A stretch of DNA of 64,000 nt from an uncultured Geobacteraceae bacterium. GTDB lineage: Bacteria > Desulfobacterota > Desulfuromonadia > Geobacterales > Pseudopelobacteraceae. How positions within the stretch are numbered: the first letter of the stretch is position 1; every line of letters begins with the position of its first letter. The translations under genes and the position numbers were made by a program. The stretch lies in the NCBI GenBank assembly GCA_903939115.1, contig CAJAFV010000047.1:1-64000 (forward strand). The letters run 5' to 3'. A model generated the notes under the pieces. The model searched no databases and was not told the DNA's origin. It saw only the letters and a list, made by a program, of their open reading frames with translations. Shown piece by piece: positions 34,526 through 44,459 of the stretch.

Positions 34526-36832
34526 TCACTCGCTGCTGTTGTAATCACATTCCTCTTTAGGACACTTCAAAAACTCACCCTTGCGCTTGTAGACCTTCTT
34601 GACCAGCAGCGGGAAGCCACATTTCGGGCAGGGGCTTTCAACCGGCAGATCCCACAGGGCAAATTTACACTTCGGATATTGATTGCAGGAGTAGAAGAGC
34701 TTGCCGAAGCGTGACTTCTTCTCTATAAGCTGCCCCTCTTTGCACTCAGGACAGACCACGCCGGTATTGAGCGGTTTTACCAGCGGCTGAATATTTTTGC
34801 AGGCGGGATATCCGGAACAGGCCAGATACTTACCAAAGCGGCCATCCTTGATCAGCATCGGCAATCCGCACTTGTCGCATTTCTCTTCCGAGAGCACCGG
34901 TTCGGCAATCTCTACGCCATCAACGGCAACGTTGCGGGTGTATTTGCAGCCTTCCTGAAAACCGGAACAGGCGATAAATTTGCCCCGTTTGCCGAGTTTT
35001 ACGACGAGCGATTTGCCGCACTCAGGACAGAGTTCATCGGTCGCTTCGGTCGTCAGATCCGCCTTGTTTACTTCACCCTCTTTTTGTTTCAGCAGGGCGA
35101 TAAACGGCTCCCAGAACTCCTTCAGCAACGGCTTCCACTCTTTTTCACCACGGGAAACCTGATCCAGCTCTTCTTCGAGGCCGGCGGTAAAGTTATAGTC
35201 GACATATTTCTCGAAATGTGCCGTGAGCAGATCGCTGACAACCATGCCGACATCTTCAGGGAAGAAGCGTTTTTTGTCGAGGCGGGTGTATTTTCTCTCC
35301 ACCAGCGTGTTCATGATTGAGGCAAAGGTCGAGGGGCGACCGATCCCGTACTCCTCCAGTGTTTTAACCAACGTCGCCTCGGTGTAGCGGGGAGGAGGCT
35401 GCGTAAAGTGCTGCTCCGGGAGTATTTCGTGCATTTTCAGCACAGCCCCTTCAGTCATCGCCGGCAGCAAACCTTCTTTTTCCTCATCCTGATCATCAAG
35501 CCCTTCGATGTACAGCTTCATAAAACCGGGAAAACGGATAACCGTGCCGGCGGCACGGAGGCCGGCCCTGCCGGATCCGGCAAACGGACCGGCGGTAATC
35601 GGCATATCAAGATCCGCGGAAATATCAACAGACGTCTGATCCAGCAGCGCTTCTGCCATCTGGCAGGCAACGGTCCTTTTCCAGATAAGTTCATACAGCT
35701 TATGGAGGTCCGGTGTCAGGTACCTCTTCAGCTCGGCAGGAGTCTTGGCAATATAGGTCGGCCGGATGGCCTCATGGGCCTCCTGGGCATTTTTAGATTT
35801 AGTTTTGAATATGCGCGGCTTGGCAAGCGCATACTCCTTGCCGTATGCAGCAGAGATGACATCGTGAGCATCTTTGAGGGCCAGTGTTGAAAGGTTGACG
35901 CTGTCGGTACGCATATAGGTAATCAGACCGACGGTCCCCTCTTCTCCGACATCGATGCCTTCATACAGCTTCTGTGCTGTCGACATGGTTTTCTTTGCGG
36001 AGAATCCGAGCTTGCGCGAAGCTTCCTGCTGAAGAGTCGAAGTGGTAAATGGCGGTGAAGGGTTGCGCTTCTTCTCCGTCTTGGTGATCTTTGCCACCTG
36101 ATAGCGCCCTGACTGGAGAGCCGCTTTCAGGGCGAGGGCAATTTCTTCGCCGGGAATATCGAATTTGCCCAGTTTTTTATCACCGACCGTTACAAGACCG
36201 GCCTTGAACTCCTGCCCGGCGGCAACGCCAAGACGGGCCGCTACAGTCCAATACTCCTGCTCATTAAAAGCTAAAATTTCCTTCTCGCGTTCACAGACAA
36301 GACGGAGCGCGACCGACTGAACGCGACCGGCGGAAAGTCCGTAGCGGATCTTTTTCCAGAGAAACGGTGAAAGATTGAAGCCGACCAGATAATCCAGTAT
36401 CGACCTGGCCTGTTGGGCATCGACCAGATCCAGCGCTATGTCACGCGGGTTTTTTACCGCGTGGAGGATGGCGTCTTTAGTAATTTCGTGAAACTCAACC
36501 CGCTTTATTTTTATGCCGGGGCTCTTTTTGTCAAGGCCAAGTGCCGCAAGCAGATGCCAGGAGATGGCTTCACCTTCACGGTCGGGGTCGGTTGCGAGAA
36601 GCAGCGTATCCGCCCCCTTGAGTGCCGCTTTGATTGCATCAAGATGTTTTTTACTCTCCGGCAGCACATGATACTTCGGCTCGAAGCCTTTCTCAATATC
36701 AACGGACCCCTGCTTACTCGGCAGAGCGCGGACATGCCCGAATGAGGCCAGGACTTTATAGTCGGGCCCCAGGAACTTCTCTATGGTTTTCCCCTTGGCG
36801 GGGGATTCGACAATGACAAGGTTTTTCGACAT
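34526..36832 (-). CDS. topA: DNA topoisomerase I
   Basis: 768 aa. Toprim domain (LVIVESPAKGKTIEKFLG, ATDPDREGEAISWHL), active-site tyrosine in GLITYMRTDSV, and C-terminal zinc ribbons: CPECGKSL...C, CDKCGLPM...C, CPECKEGQ...C and CPKCGFPL...CPKEEC, four in all. Relaxes negative supercoils by single-strand passage. The number of zinc ribbons is within the normal range for the group. Between trmFO and dprA on the same strand, but dispersed repeats lie in both gaps. Confidence 0.97.
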   Translation of the reverse strand: MSKNLVIVESPAKGKTIEKFLGPDYKVLASFGHVRALPSKQGSVDIEKGFEPKYHVLPESKKHLDAIKAALKGADTLLLATDPDREGEAISWHLLAALGLDKKSPGIKIKRVEFHEITKDAILHAVKNPRDIALDLVDAQQARSILDYLVGFNLSPFLWKKIRYGLSAGRVQSVALRLVCEREKEILAFNEQEYWTVAARLGVAAGQEFKAGLVTVGDKKLGKFDIPGEEIALALKAALQSGRYQVAKITKTEKKRNPSPPFTTSTLQQEASRKLGFSAKKTMSTAQKLYEGIDVGEEGTVGLITYMRTDSVNLSTLALKDAHDVISAAYGKEYALAKPRIFKTKSKNAQEAHEAIRPTYIAKTPAELKRYLTPDLHKLYELIWKRTVACQMAEALLDQTSVDISADLDMPITAGPFAGSGRAGLRAAGTVIRFPGFMKLYIEGLDDQDEEKEGLLPAMTEGAVLKMHEILPEQHFTQPPPRYTEATLVKTLEEYGIGRPSTFASIMNTLVERKYTRLDKKRFFPEDVGMVVSDLLTAHFEKYVDYNFTAGLEEELDQVSRGEKEWKPLLKEFWEPFIALLKQKEGEVNKADLTTEATDELCPECGKSLVVKLGKRGKFIACSGFQEGCKYTRNVAVDGVEIAEPVLSEEKCDKCGLPMLIKDGRFGKYLACSGYPACKNIQPLVKPLNTGVVCPECKEGQLIEKKSRFGKLFYSCNQYPKCKFALWDLPVESPCPKCGFPLLVKKVYKRKGEFLKCPKEECDYNSSE

Positions 36833-36871
36833 TTATGTTTTCCCTTTATTTTAATTTTAAACGTAAACCTT

Positions 36872-36990
36872 ACCACAGAGTCACAGAGAACACAGAGAAG
36901 AAGTCTTAAAGTTTATAAACAGCAAAATTTATTCTTGATATCAGAATTATGTGATTTTTTCTCAGTGTACTCTGTGACTCTGTGGTGAGA
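36872..36990. repeat. CACAGAG-family inverted-repeat pair without a gene
   Basis: Arms ACCACAGAGTCACAGAGAAC... (36872-36897) and the inverse ...CTCTGTGACTCTGTGGTGAG (36961-36990) enclose 63 AT-rich bases with no frame. Same arms as the GxxExxY element, so it looks like an internally deleted or non-autonomous copy. Lies between dprA and topA. Confidence 0.75.
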
Positions 36991-37011
36991 TAACGAAATA
37001 TTTTCAGTCTA

Positions 37012-38103
37012 TTACGCTACCGCGTAATGCGTGCCGGGCAGCGGCGTTACCGCTCCCTTGAGTTCAAGGTGCAGTAACATAGAGGAAACCTCACCGGCTG
37101 TCAATTCCGTTTGGGAGATGATGTCATCAATGTGCAGCGGCGAGCAGGCCAGCAGCTCATATATGGCGGCCTCTTTCGGCGTCAGGGCAAAAGTGCGCGG
37201 CGGTGGCTGAAATAATGGCGTGTCCGCAGATACACGGGCATATTCCGGAAGCTCTTCAAGAATATCCTCAACGCAATCAACCAGTTTTGCTCCCTGCTTT
37301 ATGAGACGGTTACAGCCGCGACTTGTGGCAAAAGAGATATTTCCTGGCACGGCGAAAACGTCGCGCCCATGCTCCAGAGCATACTGGGCGGTGATCAGCG
37401 AGCCACTTTTTTCTGCGGCTTCAACGACCAATACGCCGCTGGAAAGTCCGCTTATAATGCGGTTTCGTCGCGGAAAATTTTCGGCCAACGGCTGAGTTCC
37501 GAGCGGAAATTCCGATACCAGGCACCCCTTGGCTGCCATCTGCTCAAAAAGCGCACGGTTTTCCGGAGGATAGATACCATCAACGCCGCACCCGAGCACG
37601 CCGATGCTTCGCCCACCCGCATGGAGCGCCCCTTTGTGCGCTGCAGTGTCAACTCCGCGCGCCATACCCGAAACGACACACACGCCATGACCGGCAAGCG
37701 CCTCAGACAGTTTTCCGGTAGTCAGCAACCCGTATGATGTCGCCCTGCGCGAACCGACAATGGCGATTGAGAGCTCATGGGAGCGCAATTCACCTTTTAC
37801 ATACAAAAAAGGGGGTGGATCCGGAATTTCAAACAAAGTTTTTGGGTAGTCATGTGAAACATACGTAACCAACCGTGCAGCACTGGTTTCAAGCTTGCGG
37901 CACTCCTCCTCCGCAAAGCGGTGCCACGCGCCGCTCTTTATACCCTCGATCACCCCGGGGTGTATGCCCCTGACACCGGAAAGATCAGCAGGAGAGGCCT
38001 TCAGAACTATTTCCGGTGAATCAAATCGCTCCAGCAGACGACGAAAAGCGACATTACCGATTCCGGGAACCGCCTTGAGACCTATCCAGTAATAATATTC
38101 CAT
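37012..38103 (-). CDS. dprA: DNA processing protein DprA/Smf
   Basis: 363 aa. N-terminal helix-hairpin-helix (KAVPGIGNVAFRRLLERF), Rossmann-like core with IVGSRRATSYG, SGMARGVDTAAHKGAL and FPRRNRIISGLS, and a C-terminal winged-helix (DML1-like) domain near residues 300-360. Loads RecA on incoming single-stranded DNA; also general recombination roles. Start ATG has AGGTG upstream. It lies 70 bases after the LysM gene, with a terminator between. Confidence 0.95.
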   Translation of the reverse strand: MEYYYWIGLKAVPGIGNVAFRRLLERFDSPEIVLKASPADLSGVRGIHPGVIEGIKSGAWHRFAEEECRKLETSAARLVTYVSHDYPKTLFEIPDPPPFLYVKGELRSHELSIAIVGSRRATSYGLLTTGKLSEALAGHGVCVVSGMARGVDTAAHKGALHAGGRSIGVLGCGVDGIYPPENRALFEQMAAKGCLVSEFPLGTQPLAENFPRRNRIISGLSSGVLVVEAAEKSGSLITAQYALEHGRDVFAVPGNISFATSRGCNRLIKQGAKLVDCVEDILEELPEYARVSADTPLFQPPPRTFALTPKEAAIYELLACSPLHIDDIISQTELTAGEVSSMLLHLELKGAVTPLPGTHYAVA

Positions 38104-38126
38104 ATCAACACCTGCCGACCGTATAA

Positions 38127-38153
38127 AAAAGACCGGCCTAAAGCCGGTCTTTT
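38127..38153 (-). terminator. Terminator of the LysM protein gene
   Basis: Perfect 11-base arms AAAAGACCGGC (38127-38137) and GCCGGTCTTTT (38143-38153), loop CTAAA; follows the stop at 38173 on the minus strand. Confidence 0.9.
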
Positions 38154-38172
38154 AATCTTAAAATCTGTCCGG

Positions 38173-39198
38173 TTATTTTGGTTGGCTAACGATACGGTCA
38201 CCTTTATAGATACTGTCGATGCTCTTGACAACCAGCGCGGTGGATGTTTTTTTACCGGCATCAAGAATAACCAGAGCTCCCAAAACTTCCTGCGGCAGGG
38301 AATCTATTCGTCCCTCAACATAGCGCTGGTCGATCATCACATCCCTGACAACATAGAGCAAGTTGCCGACCGCAGCCCCTTGACTCGAGCCGAGGTCAAT
38401 ATAGACGACATCTCCGGCAGCAATGACGCTGGTTCCGCTCAGGCTTTCGATGATATACCCTTTAAGATCGGTGCTCGTCTCTTTCAACGATATTTCCCGG
38501 CGACGGCTCTCTTTGTACGGCAGCAGATAGGCGCCCGGACTTATCTCCCTGAAGGACTGTGTAATAATGGCACGAGAAGATTTTTTCTCTACATCTGTCA
38601 ACTGCAGCGCCCCGAGAGGGACGAGCTTAAAGCCCATTTCTACGTTATTCAGCGGGTGCTTGACGGCTGTATCCTTGAGATATATGGAAAACTTGTCACC
38701 ACCTTTGGCATTCAGTTCTCCACCGATATCGGTGTACACAATGTCATCAACGCCGGTTACTATCCGGTCGTGCTGCGCACCAACCACCAGACCGAAGGGC
38801 CTGAACTCTTTCTCTGCCAGGAAACCTTCAGAGCCGTAGAGTGTATATGTTTTTTCGGCTGCAACATCCTGATGCGCTTCAACTGCCGCCGCTGTTGCAG
38901 GGGCGATCTTTTGCGCCGGAACCGCCGGGGTTACCGCTGCTTCTACAGGCACTAATTCCAACCTGTCAGGGAAAACACGTACTTTCTGACCGGGGTAAAT
39001 AAAATGCGGATTCGTAATCTGACCATTTTTGGACCACATGTTCGGCCAGTAATTGGGATCTTTAATAAATCGCTCGGAGAGTCCCCAGAGCGTGTCACCC
39101 TGTTTAATGACATATATGGTCGGCTCATCCTGCCCAGCAGCAGAGACAACAGATGGCATGACTAGAAAAACCAACAACATCAGTAATCGTATTTTCAT
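38173..39198 (-). CDS. Exported LysM-domain protein
   Basis: 341 aa. Signal peptide ending VVSAAGQ (about 21 residues), then one LysM domain (YVIKQGDTLWGLSERFI, YPGQKVRVFP) that binds peptidoglycan. A long C-terminal part of about 230 residues, mostly beta, is of no known domain; it contains two similar segments, VAAGDVVYIDLGSS and TGVDDIVYTDIGGE. Strong ribosome site AAGGAG. Upstream lies the CpoB-like lipoprotein gene on the same strand (42-base gap), so both may be one cell-envelope unit. Confidence 0.88.
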   Translation of the reverse strand: MKIRLLMLLVFLVMPSVVSAAGQDEPTIYVIKQGDTLWGLSERFIKDPNYWPNMWSKNGQITNPHFIYPGQKVRVFPDRLELVPVEAAVTPAVPAQKIAPATAAAVEAHQDVAAEKTYTLYGSEGFLAEKEFRPFGLVVGAQHDRIVTGVDDIVYTDIGGELNAKGGDKFSIYLKDTAVKHPLNNVEMGFKLVPLGALQLTDVEKKSSRAIITQSFREISPGAYLLPYKESRRREISLKETSTDLKGYIIESLSGTSVIAAGDVVYIDLGSSQGAAVGNLLYVVRDVMIDQRYVEGRIDSLPQEVLGALVILDAGKKTSTALVVKSIDSIYKGDRIVSQPK

Positions 39199-39240
39199 GG
39201 AGGTCTCCTTATGTATCTATCGGAACAGGGCAGGCTTAGT

Positions 39241-39969
39241 TCAGCGCGTATTCAGGCGTTCGCGGGCCTTTTGCGCAGCAGCGCTGCTTGGATATAATGT
39301 GATTATTTTTTCAAAAAGTGCCGTTGCCTTGTCTTTTTCTTTCAGCGCTGAGAGCGTATAACCCAGCTTTAAAAGCGCATCAGGAGTCTTGGAGCTATTC
39401 GGGTAGCTGTCGGTCACCTTCGAAAATGCTGCTTTTGCCTTAGGAAGGTCTGAAAGGCTATAGTAACACTCTCCTATCCAGTACAGGGCATTGGCTGCAT
39501 AGTCACTCTGGGGATTATTCTTGAAAAATGATTCAAATGACTCTATCGCCGCTGGAAAATTGTTGGCGCTGTACAAACCGAATGCCTTGAGGTATTCCGC
39601 AGGCGGACCGGACTCTTTGGCAGCAGTGACTGGTGACGGCGGGTTGACTATCTCGACCTTGGGGGTTTGCGACTGCTGAGTCAGCTTCGCGACCCTCAGC
39701 CTGAGTTCATCGCCCGAGACCCGCAGTTCACGATTTTCATCTCTCAGCTGTTTAATTTCAGCGGCGAGTGACGTAAGCCGATCATCCTGAACCTGCTGCG
39801 TACCGGCAAGTTCATTATGACGCTGTTCCACTTTTTTTGATGACTGAATCAAAAATTCGATTTTCGCTTCGGACTCAGCCTGACGTTTGACAACAAGGTC
39901 ATTGGCGGCGCATCCGGAAAGAAACAGAGAGAGACAAAAAAATGGTAGCAATCGGTTGACTGGCGTCAT
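39241..39969 (-). CDS. CpoB/YbgF-like TPR lipoprotein
   Basis: 242 aa from MTPVNRLLPF; GGGGGT before this ATG favours it over an upstream ATG. Lipoprotein signal with lipobox LFLSGC, a coiled-coil segment (QDDRLTSLAAEIKQLRDENR) at about 50-100, then three TPR-like repeats (AFGLYSANNFPAAIESFESF, YWIGECYYSLSDLPKAKAAF, LKLGYTLSALKEKDKATALF). This is the YbgF/CpoB layout that coordinates the Tol-Pal system with peptidoglycan synthesis. No tol or pal genes are nearby, so the assignment rests on architecture. Confidence 0.85.
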   Translation of the reverse strand: MTPVNRLLPFFCLSLFLSGCAANDLVVKRQAESEAKIEFLIQSSKKVEQRHNELAGTQQVQDDRLTSLAAEIKQLRDENRELRVSGDELRLRVAKLTQQSQTPKVEIVNPPSPVTAAKESGPPAEYLKAFGLYSANNFPAAIESFESFFKNNPQSDYAANALYWIGECYYSLSDLPKAKAAFSKVTDSYPNSSKTPDALLKLGYTLSALKEKDKATALFEKIITLYPSSAAAQKARERLNTR

Positions 39970-40130
39970 AATACCCCCATTTAACATACGTTTTTCATAA
40001 TTAAAGCGATATAGATGTCTTTGTCAAGTGAATAGAGTTCCTTTTCGGTTTTATTGACTGACCGATTATGCTAGCATCCGATCCCCACGAATCATCAAAC
40101 CGCTCATTTAATAAAATACGGGAACTCCCT

Positions 40131-41366
40131 ATGCATAGACCTGAATTGCTTGCCCCGGCCGGCAACATGGAAAAACTGAAAATTGCGGTCCATTACGGCG
40201 CTGATGCCGTGTATCTCGGCGGACAGGCCTTCGGCCTCCGTAATAAGGCCGATAACTTTTCCCTGGACGAGATGAGTGCAGCTCTCGATTTCTGCCACGC
40301 GAAGAAAATAAAGGCGTATCTGACCATCAACAGCTATCCGCGCAACGAATCTCTTCCGGAACTGGAAGAATATCTGGCGCAGATCGCCCCACTCCCCTTT
40401 GACGCGTATATCGTCGCCGATCCGGGGGTAATTAATGCGGTGCGGCAGGTTTCGCCGGAACGCGAACTGCACCTGTCGACCCAGGCGAACACCATAAACT
40501 GGCGCTCGGCCCGTTTCTGGCAGCAGCAGGGTATCCAGCGAATCAACCTGGCCCGCGAAATGACCCTCGACAATATCCGAGATACGGTACACAACGTTCC
40601 AGGCATGGAGTTTGAGGCTTTCGTGCATGGAGCGCTCTGCATCTCCTACTCCGGTCGCTGCCTGATTTCCAGCATGCTGACCGGACGCGACGCCAATCAG
40701 GGGGAATGTACCCACCCCTGCCGCTGGAGCTATCATCTGGTGGAGGAATCCCGACCGGGCGAATATTTCCCGGTTGAAGAGGACGAAAACGGCACCTTTA
40801 TTTTCAACTCCCGCGACCTCTGTCTGCTCGAGCAGATTCCGGCTCTGGTGGCAAGCGGAGTTCACGCGCTCAAGATCGAGGGGCGCATGAAAGGGATCAA
40901 CTATGTGGCATCGGTGCTGCGGGTCTATCGTCAGGCTCTTGACGAATTCCTCGACAACCCTGACGGGTGGAGCTGCCGCCCCGAATGGATGAGCGAACTT
41001 GCCAAATTGAGCCATCGCGGCTATACAACCGGTTTCCTCTTCGGCCAGCCTCGCACCGTTGGGCAGGAGTACGACTCTGCGTACATCCGCAGCCACGATT
41101 TCATCGGCATTGTTGATGAGGTGCACGGTGACGGGACTCTGCTGATCAGCGTGAGAAACCGGATCACATCCGGTGATCTGATCGAATTTATCGGACCGGG
41201 AATGCGGAGCGATTCGCTGGTTTTGGCACAATTCTCCATTCTGCCAGAGCGCGGAGCGGCAACCCCGGTAGGGGCTGCCAATCCTAATTCGCGGATTCTC
41301 CTGAAAGTGCCGTTTACAGTCGAAGCGGGAGATTTGATGCGGCGAGAGAAAGTCATCGCCACGTAA
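40131..41366 (+). CDS. U32 family peptidase-like protein (TrhP/YegQ type)
   Basis: 411 aa from MHRPELLAPAGNMEKLK; the open frame begins 21 codons earlier but without family similarity. Signature EAFVHGALCISYSGRCLISS and GECTHPCRW fits the U32 group whose members TrhP/RlhA act in prephenate-dependent hydroxylation of tRNA or rRNA, with cysteines likely binding an Fe-S cluster. C-terminal part carries the U32 collagenase-type domain (LSHRGYTTGFLFG). Followed 27 bases later by dnaB. Confidence 0.9.
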   Translation: MHRPELLAPAGNMEKLKIAVHYGADAVYLGGQAFGLRNKADNFSLDEMSAALDFCHAKKIKAYLTINSYPRNESLPELEEYLAQIAPLPFDAYIVADPGVINAVRQVSPERELHLSTQANTINWRSARFWQQQGIQRINLAREMTLDNIRDTVHNVPGMEFEAFVHGALCISYSGRCLISSMLTGRDANQGECTHPCRWSYHLVEESRPGEYFPVEEDENGTFIFNSRDLCLLEQIPALVASGVHALKIEGRMKGINYVASVLRVYRQALDEFLDNPDGWSCRPEWMSELAKLSHRGYTTGFLFGQPRTVGQEYDSAYIRSHDFIGIVDEVHGDGTLLISVRNRITSGDLIEFIGPGMRSDSLVLAQFSILPERGAATPVGAANPNSRILLKVPFTVEAGDLMRREKVIAT

Positions 41367-41393
41367 ATTATTAATCAAAAAGGAACTCTTCGA

Positions 41394-42755
41394 ATGACTG
41401 ACCCGAAACTCCCACCCCAGAATCTCGACGCCGAAATGTCCATTCTCGGCGGTATTCTGATCGACAATGACGCCATCAACCGGGTGCTGGAAAGCATCGT
41501 GCCGGAAGATTTCTACCGCGAAGTGCACCGCAAGATCTTTCTCGCTATGATGCAGCTCTCCGACCGGCGCGAACCGTGCGACTTGGTAACGCTGACGGAA
41601 ACACTGAAAAAAAAGGGGGAGCTTGATGAAATCGGCGGGGCTGCCTACCTGCTGATGCTGGTCGATTACGTTCCGACTGCTGCCAACGTCACCTACTACT
41701 GCAAGATCGTCAAAGAGAAGTCGGTCAACCGTAAACTGATCACCATTGCCACCGGGATTGTCACCCGCAGCTACGAGGATCAGACCGACGTCAATGAACT
41801 GCTCGACAAAGCCCAGAAAGATCTGTACGAAATCGGCGAAAACAAGCTGCGCCCGCAGTATGTTCCGATTCAGCCGCTTATCAAAGAAGCCTTCAAAATC
41901 CTCAAATCTCTCCATGACCGGAAAGAGCATATCACCGGAGTACCGACCGGCTATGCCGAACTGGACAAGATGACCGCCGGCTTTCAGCCCGGAAACCTGA
42001 TCATCATTGCTGCCAGACCTTCGATGGGCAAAACCACTCTAGCGCTTAACATCGCCCAGTACGCCAGCGCCGAGAGCAAAAAGAAGACCGCTTCCGTTAT
42101 CTTCTCACTGGAGATGGGCAAGGAGGATCTGGTCATGCGCTTTCTCGCCTCTATCGCCCGGGTCGATTTAAGCCGGATGCGCACCGGCCACTTCCTTGAC
42201 ACCGATTGGCCCCGGCTGACGAGGGCGGCCGGAGTGCTCCATGATGCCAAGATTTTTATTGACGATACTCCGGCCATCAGCGTACTGGAACTCCGCTCAA
42301 AAGCGCGGCGCCTGAAGAGTGAGCATGATATCGGGCTTATTATTATCGATTATCTGCAACTTATGAAAGCAGGAACAAAAATAGAGTCTCGGCAACAGGA
42401 AATTTCCGAGATTTCGCAGGCTCTTAAAGCGCTGTCAAAAGAGCTGGGGGTGCCGGTTGTAGCGCTGTCGCAGCTCAACCGTGAACTTGAAAAACGCGCC
42501 GACAAACGCCCGATGATGAGCGACCTGCGAGAATCCGGGGCCATCGAACAGGATGCCGACGTGATCATGTTCGTCTACCGCGAAGCGGTGTACTGTGAGC
42601 AGTGCCGCAAACGCGACGGCTCCTGTACCCAGGGGCATGACCGTACCGCCGAACTGATTATCGGCAAGCAGCGTAACGGAGCCATCGGCACCGTCAGTCT
42701 GGCCTTCTTCGGCGAGCATACCCGTTTTGAAAACCTGAGTGATCGCAGTGAATAG
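41394..42755 (+). CDS. dnaB: Replicative DNA helicase
   Basis: 453 aa. N-terminal DnaB domain (PQNLDAEMSILGGILIDNDAI), linker, and RecA-like helicase core with Walker A ARPSMGKTTLALNIA, Walker B LIIIDYLQLM, and ALSQLNRELEKRADKRP. A four-cysteine-like patch CEQCRKRDGSC is present late in the domain. No intein. Unwinds DNA at the replication fork. Located in a plus-strand run with the U32 gene and the pilus genes. Confidence 0.97.
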   Translation: MTDPKLPPQNLDAEMSILGGILIDNDAINRVLESIVPEDFYREVHRKIFLAMMQLSDRREPCDLVTLTETLKKKGELDEIGGAAYLLMLVDYVPTAANVTYYCKIVKEKSVNRKLITIATGIVTRSYEDQTDVNELLDKAQKDLYEIGENKLRPQYVPIQPLIKEAFKILKSLHDRKEHITGVPTGYAELDKMTAGFQPGNLIIIAARPSMGKTTLALNIAQYASAESKKKTASVIFSLEMGKEDLVMRFLASIARVDLSRMRTGHFLDTDWPRLTRAAGVLHDAKIFIDDTPAISVLELRSKARRLKSEHDIGLIIIDYLQLMKAGTKIESRQQEISEISQALKALSKELGVPVVALSQLNRELEKRADKRPMMSDLRESGAIEQDADVIMFVYREAVYCEQCRKRDGSCTQGHDRTAELIIGKQRNGAIGTVSLAFFGEHTRFENLSDRSE

Positions 42756-42791
42756 ATTTTTTACTATCGCCGTCAACTATGGAGGCCGGCC

Positions 42792-44444
42792 ATGCCAGAG
42801 AAGATAAAAAAAGGGTCCATGGGGTCAATACTCTCTGCGTGCAACATAATCAACGAACATGACATCACTGCCGCTCTGGAGGAACAGGGGCGCAGCGGGG
42901 CCCGTTTCGGTGAAGCGCTGATCAACCTGGGAATCGTCACGCAGGAGGATATTGAGTGGGCGCTTTCCAATCAGCTTGATCTCCCCTACATTCGCCTCAA
43001 AGTTGAGATGATCGACCCGGATGCGGTAAAACTCGTGCCGGCGGCGTTGGCGAGAAAGTTCAATCTTATTCCGCTCATCAAAGCCGGAAGTGAACTGAGT
43101 ATCGCCATTTCAGACCCGCTTGACAAGAGTGCCGTCGAGGCGGTCGAACAGGAAACAGGCTGCCAGGTCAATATTTCTGTAGCCTTGATCAGAGAGATTC
43201 GTGACATGATCGATGCCTGCTACGGCAGCAGCGTGAATCAGCAACTGGGGTTTGAGTCAAACTCCTTTTCCGAAAAGGCACTTGAGGCCATTAATAGCGA
43301 TCTCAGCGGCGGCAAGCTGCTTGACTATCTGCTGATTTTTATTTTACAGAACCGGCTTTCATCGCTCGCCCTGCAGCCGATGGATGAAGCCGTTACCATC
43401 AGCGGCAGGCGGAGTGGGGTTTCGCGGCCGATTGGATCACTCGCCGTCACCTATTTCCAGGACCTTACCCGCAAAATCCGCAAAAATATCGGCATTACGG
43501 ATTCAGGCGGCTCAAACTCCAATGGCTTACTGACGTTTAACTACCGCTCCCATCCGATCACCTTCCAGGTCGCTATCATGGCCGGCTATGGCGGTGAGTA
43601 CATCACTATCCGCCGGTTTGTACCGTCCAGTGTCCCAAACCGGCTTGCCGATCTTCATCTTCCGGAGCAGCAGGAAACCGACTTTATACGGCTCTCCCGC
43701 AAGCGGCAGGGTATTACCTTCTTTGCTTCGCGGAATACCCAGGAACGTGATCGATTTATTGATCTCATGCTGGAGGAGATTGATACTGACGGCAAGAACG
43801 TAATCATCCTCGGAGAAGGGCCAGGCAGAACGGCGAAGCGCTTTCCGCGGATTATTCTGCCGCGGGATGAAACGGAGCGTGCCGCAGCGGTCATGAGAGC
43901 CCTTGACCACGCGCCCGACATACTGGTAATCGAAGATGTGACTGAGGGGATGCCGTTTACCGCCGCCTGTCGTGCGGCCATGCGCGGCAAACTGGTTCTG
44001 GCCGGATTGGAAATTCGCGGCACCCGCACTGTCCTGCGCCAGCTGTTGCTGTATCAACAGCAGAATTTTTTCCTCCCGGTGTTCGTAAACGGCCTTATCT
44101 CGTTCAAAGGGATTCAAATCCTCTGCCAGGAGTGCCGGACAGAGTACACTCCCCCGTCCGAGGAGCTTGCAGCGCTGAATCTGGCAGAACGCCCCGAAAC
44201 GTTTTACCGGACGATCGGGTGCGATGCCTGTGGCCACAGCGGTTTTAGCACCAGACAATTTTTGACAGACACTATTGTTTTCACAGATGAATTTCTGCAT
44301 ATTTTTGAACGGACCAGCGACGTTGCCGCACTCATAAACCACCTCGAAATGATCTGCTACCATGGCTTGGCAGAAGAGGGCGTACGACTCCTGATGGCGG
44401 GTGATGTTTCGCCTGAAGAATTTATTGCATCAGTAGTTCTGTAG
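42792..44444 (+). CDS. PilB/GspE-like protein without ATPase motifs
   Basis: 550 aa. N-terminal T2SSE_N/MshEN-like domain (GARFGEALINLGIVTQEDIEWALSNQL) and a C-terminal half aligned by eye with PilB/GspE, including zinc cysteines CQEC...CDACGHSGFSTR. Where active proteins have GPTGSGKTTT this one has FASRNTQERDR (about 43729-43746); the GEIRD-type motif is replaced by IEDVTEG and the STLHTN box by AGLEIRG. So nucleotide hydrolysis is unlikely. It precedes pilT by 15 bases. Possible role: a structural or regulatory partner of pilus motors. Confidence 0.8.
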   Translation: MPEKIKKGSMGSILSACNIINEHDITAALEEQGRSGARFGEALINLGIVTQEDIEWALSNQLDLPYIRLKVEMIDPDAVKLVPAALARKFNLIPLIKAGSELSIAISDPLDKSAVEAVEQETGCQVNISVALIREIRDMIDACYGSSVNQQLGFESNSFSEKALEAINSDLSGGKLLDYLLIFILQNRLSSLALQPMDEAVTISGRRSGVSRPIGSLAVTYFQDLTRKIRKNIGITDSGGSNSNGLLTFNYRSHPITFQVAIMAGYGGEYITIRRFVPSSVPNRLADLHLPEQQETDFIRLSRKRQGITFFASRNTQERDRFIDLMLEEIDTDGKNVIILGEGPGRTAKRFPRIILPRDETERAAAVMRALDHAPDILVIEDVTEGMPFTAACRAAMRGKLVLAGLEIRGTRTVLRQLLLYQQQNFFLPVFVNGLISFKGIQILCQECRTEYTPPSEELAALNLAERPETFYRTIGCDACGHSGFSTRQFLTDTIVFTDEFLHIFERTSDVAALINHLEMICYHGLAEEGVRLLMAGDVSPEEFIASVVL

Positions 44445-44459
44445 TTGGAGGGAGGAAAC

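Noticed and set aside
40104..41930. Minus-strand open frame of 608 codons
   Set aside because: Lies opposite the U32 peptidase and dnaB genes, which carry clear family motifs; the translation has no recognisable domain and is an antisense shadow.
41394..42755. Intein in dnaB
   Set aside because: The frame has the normal 453 codons and continuous helicase motifs, with no splicing blocks.
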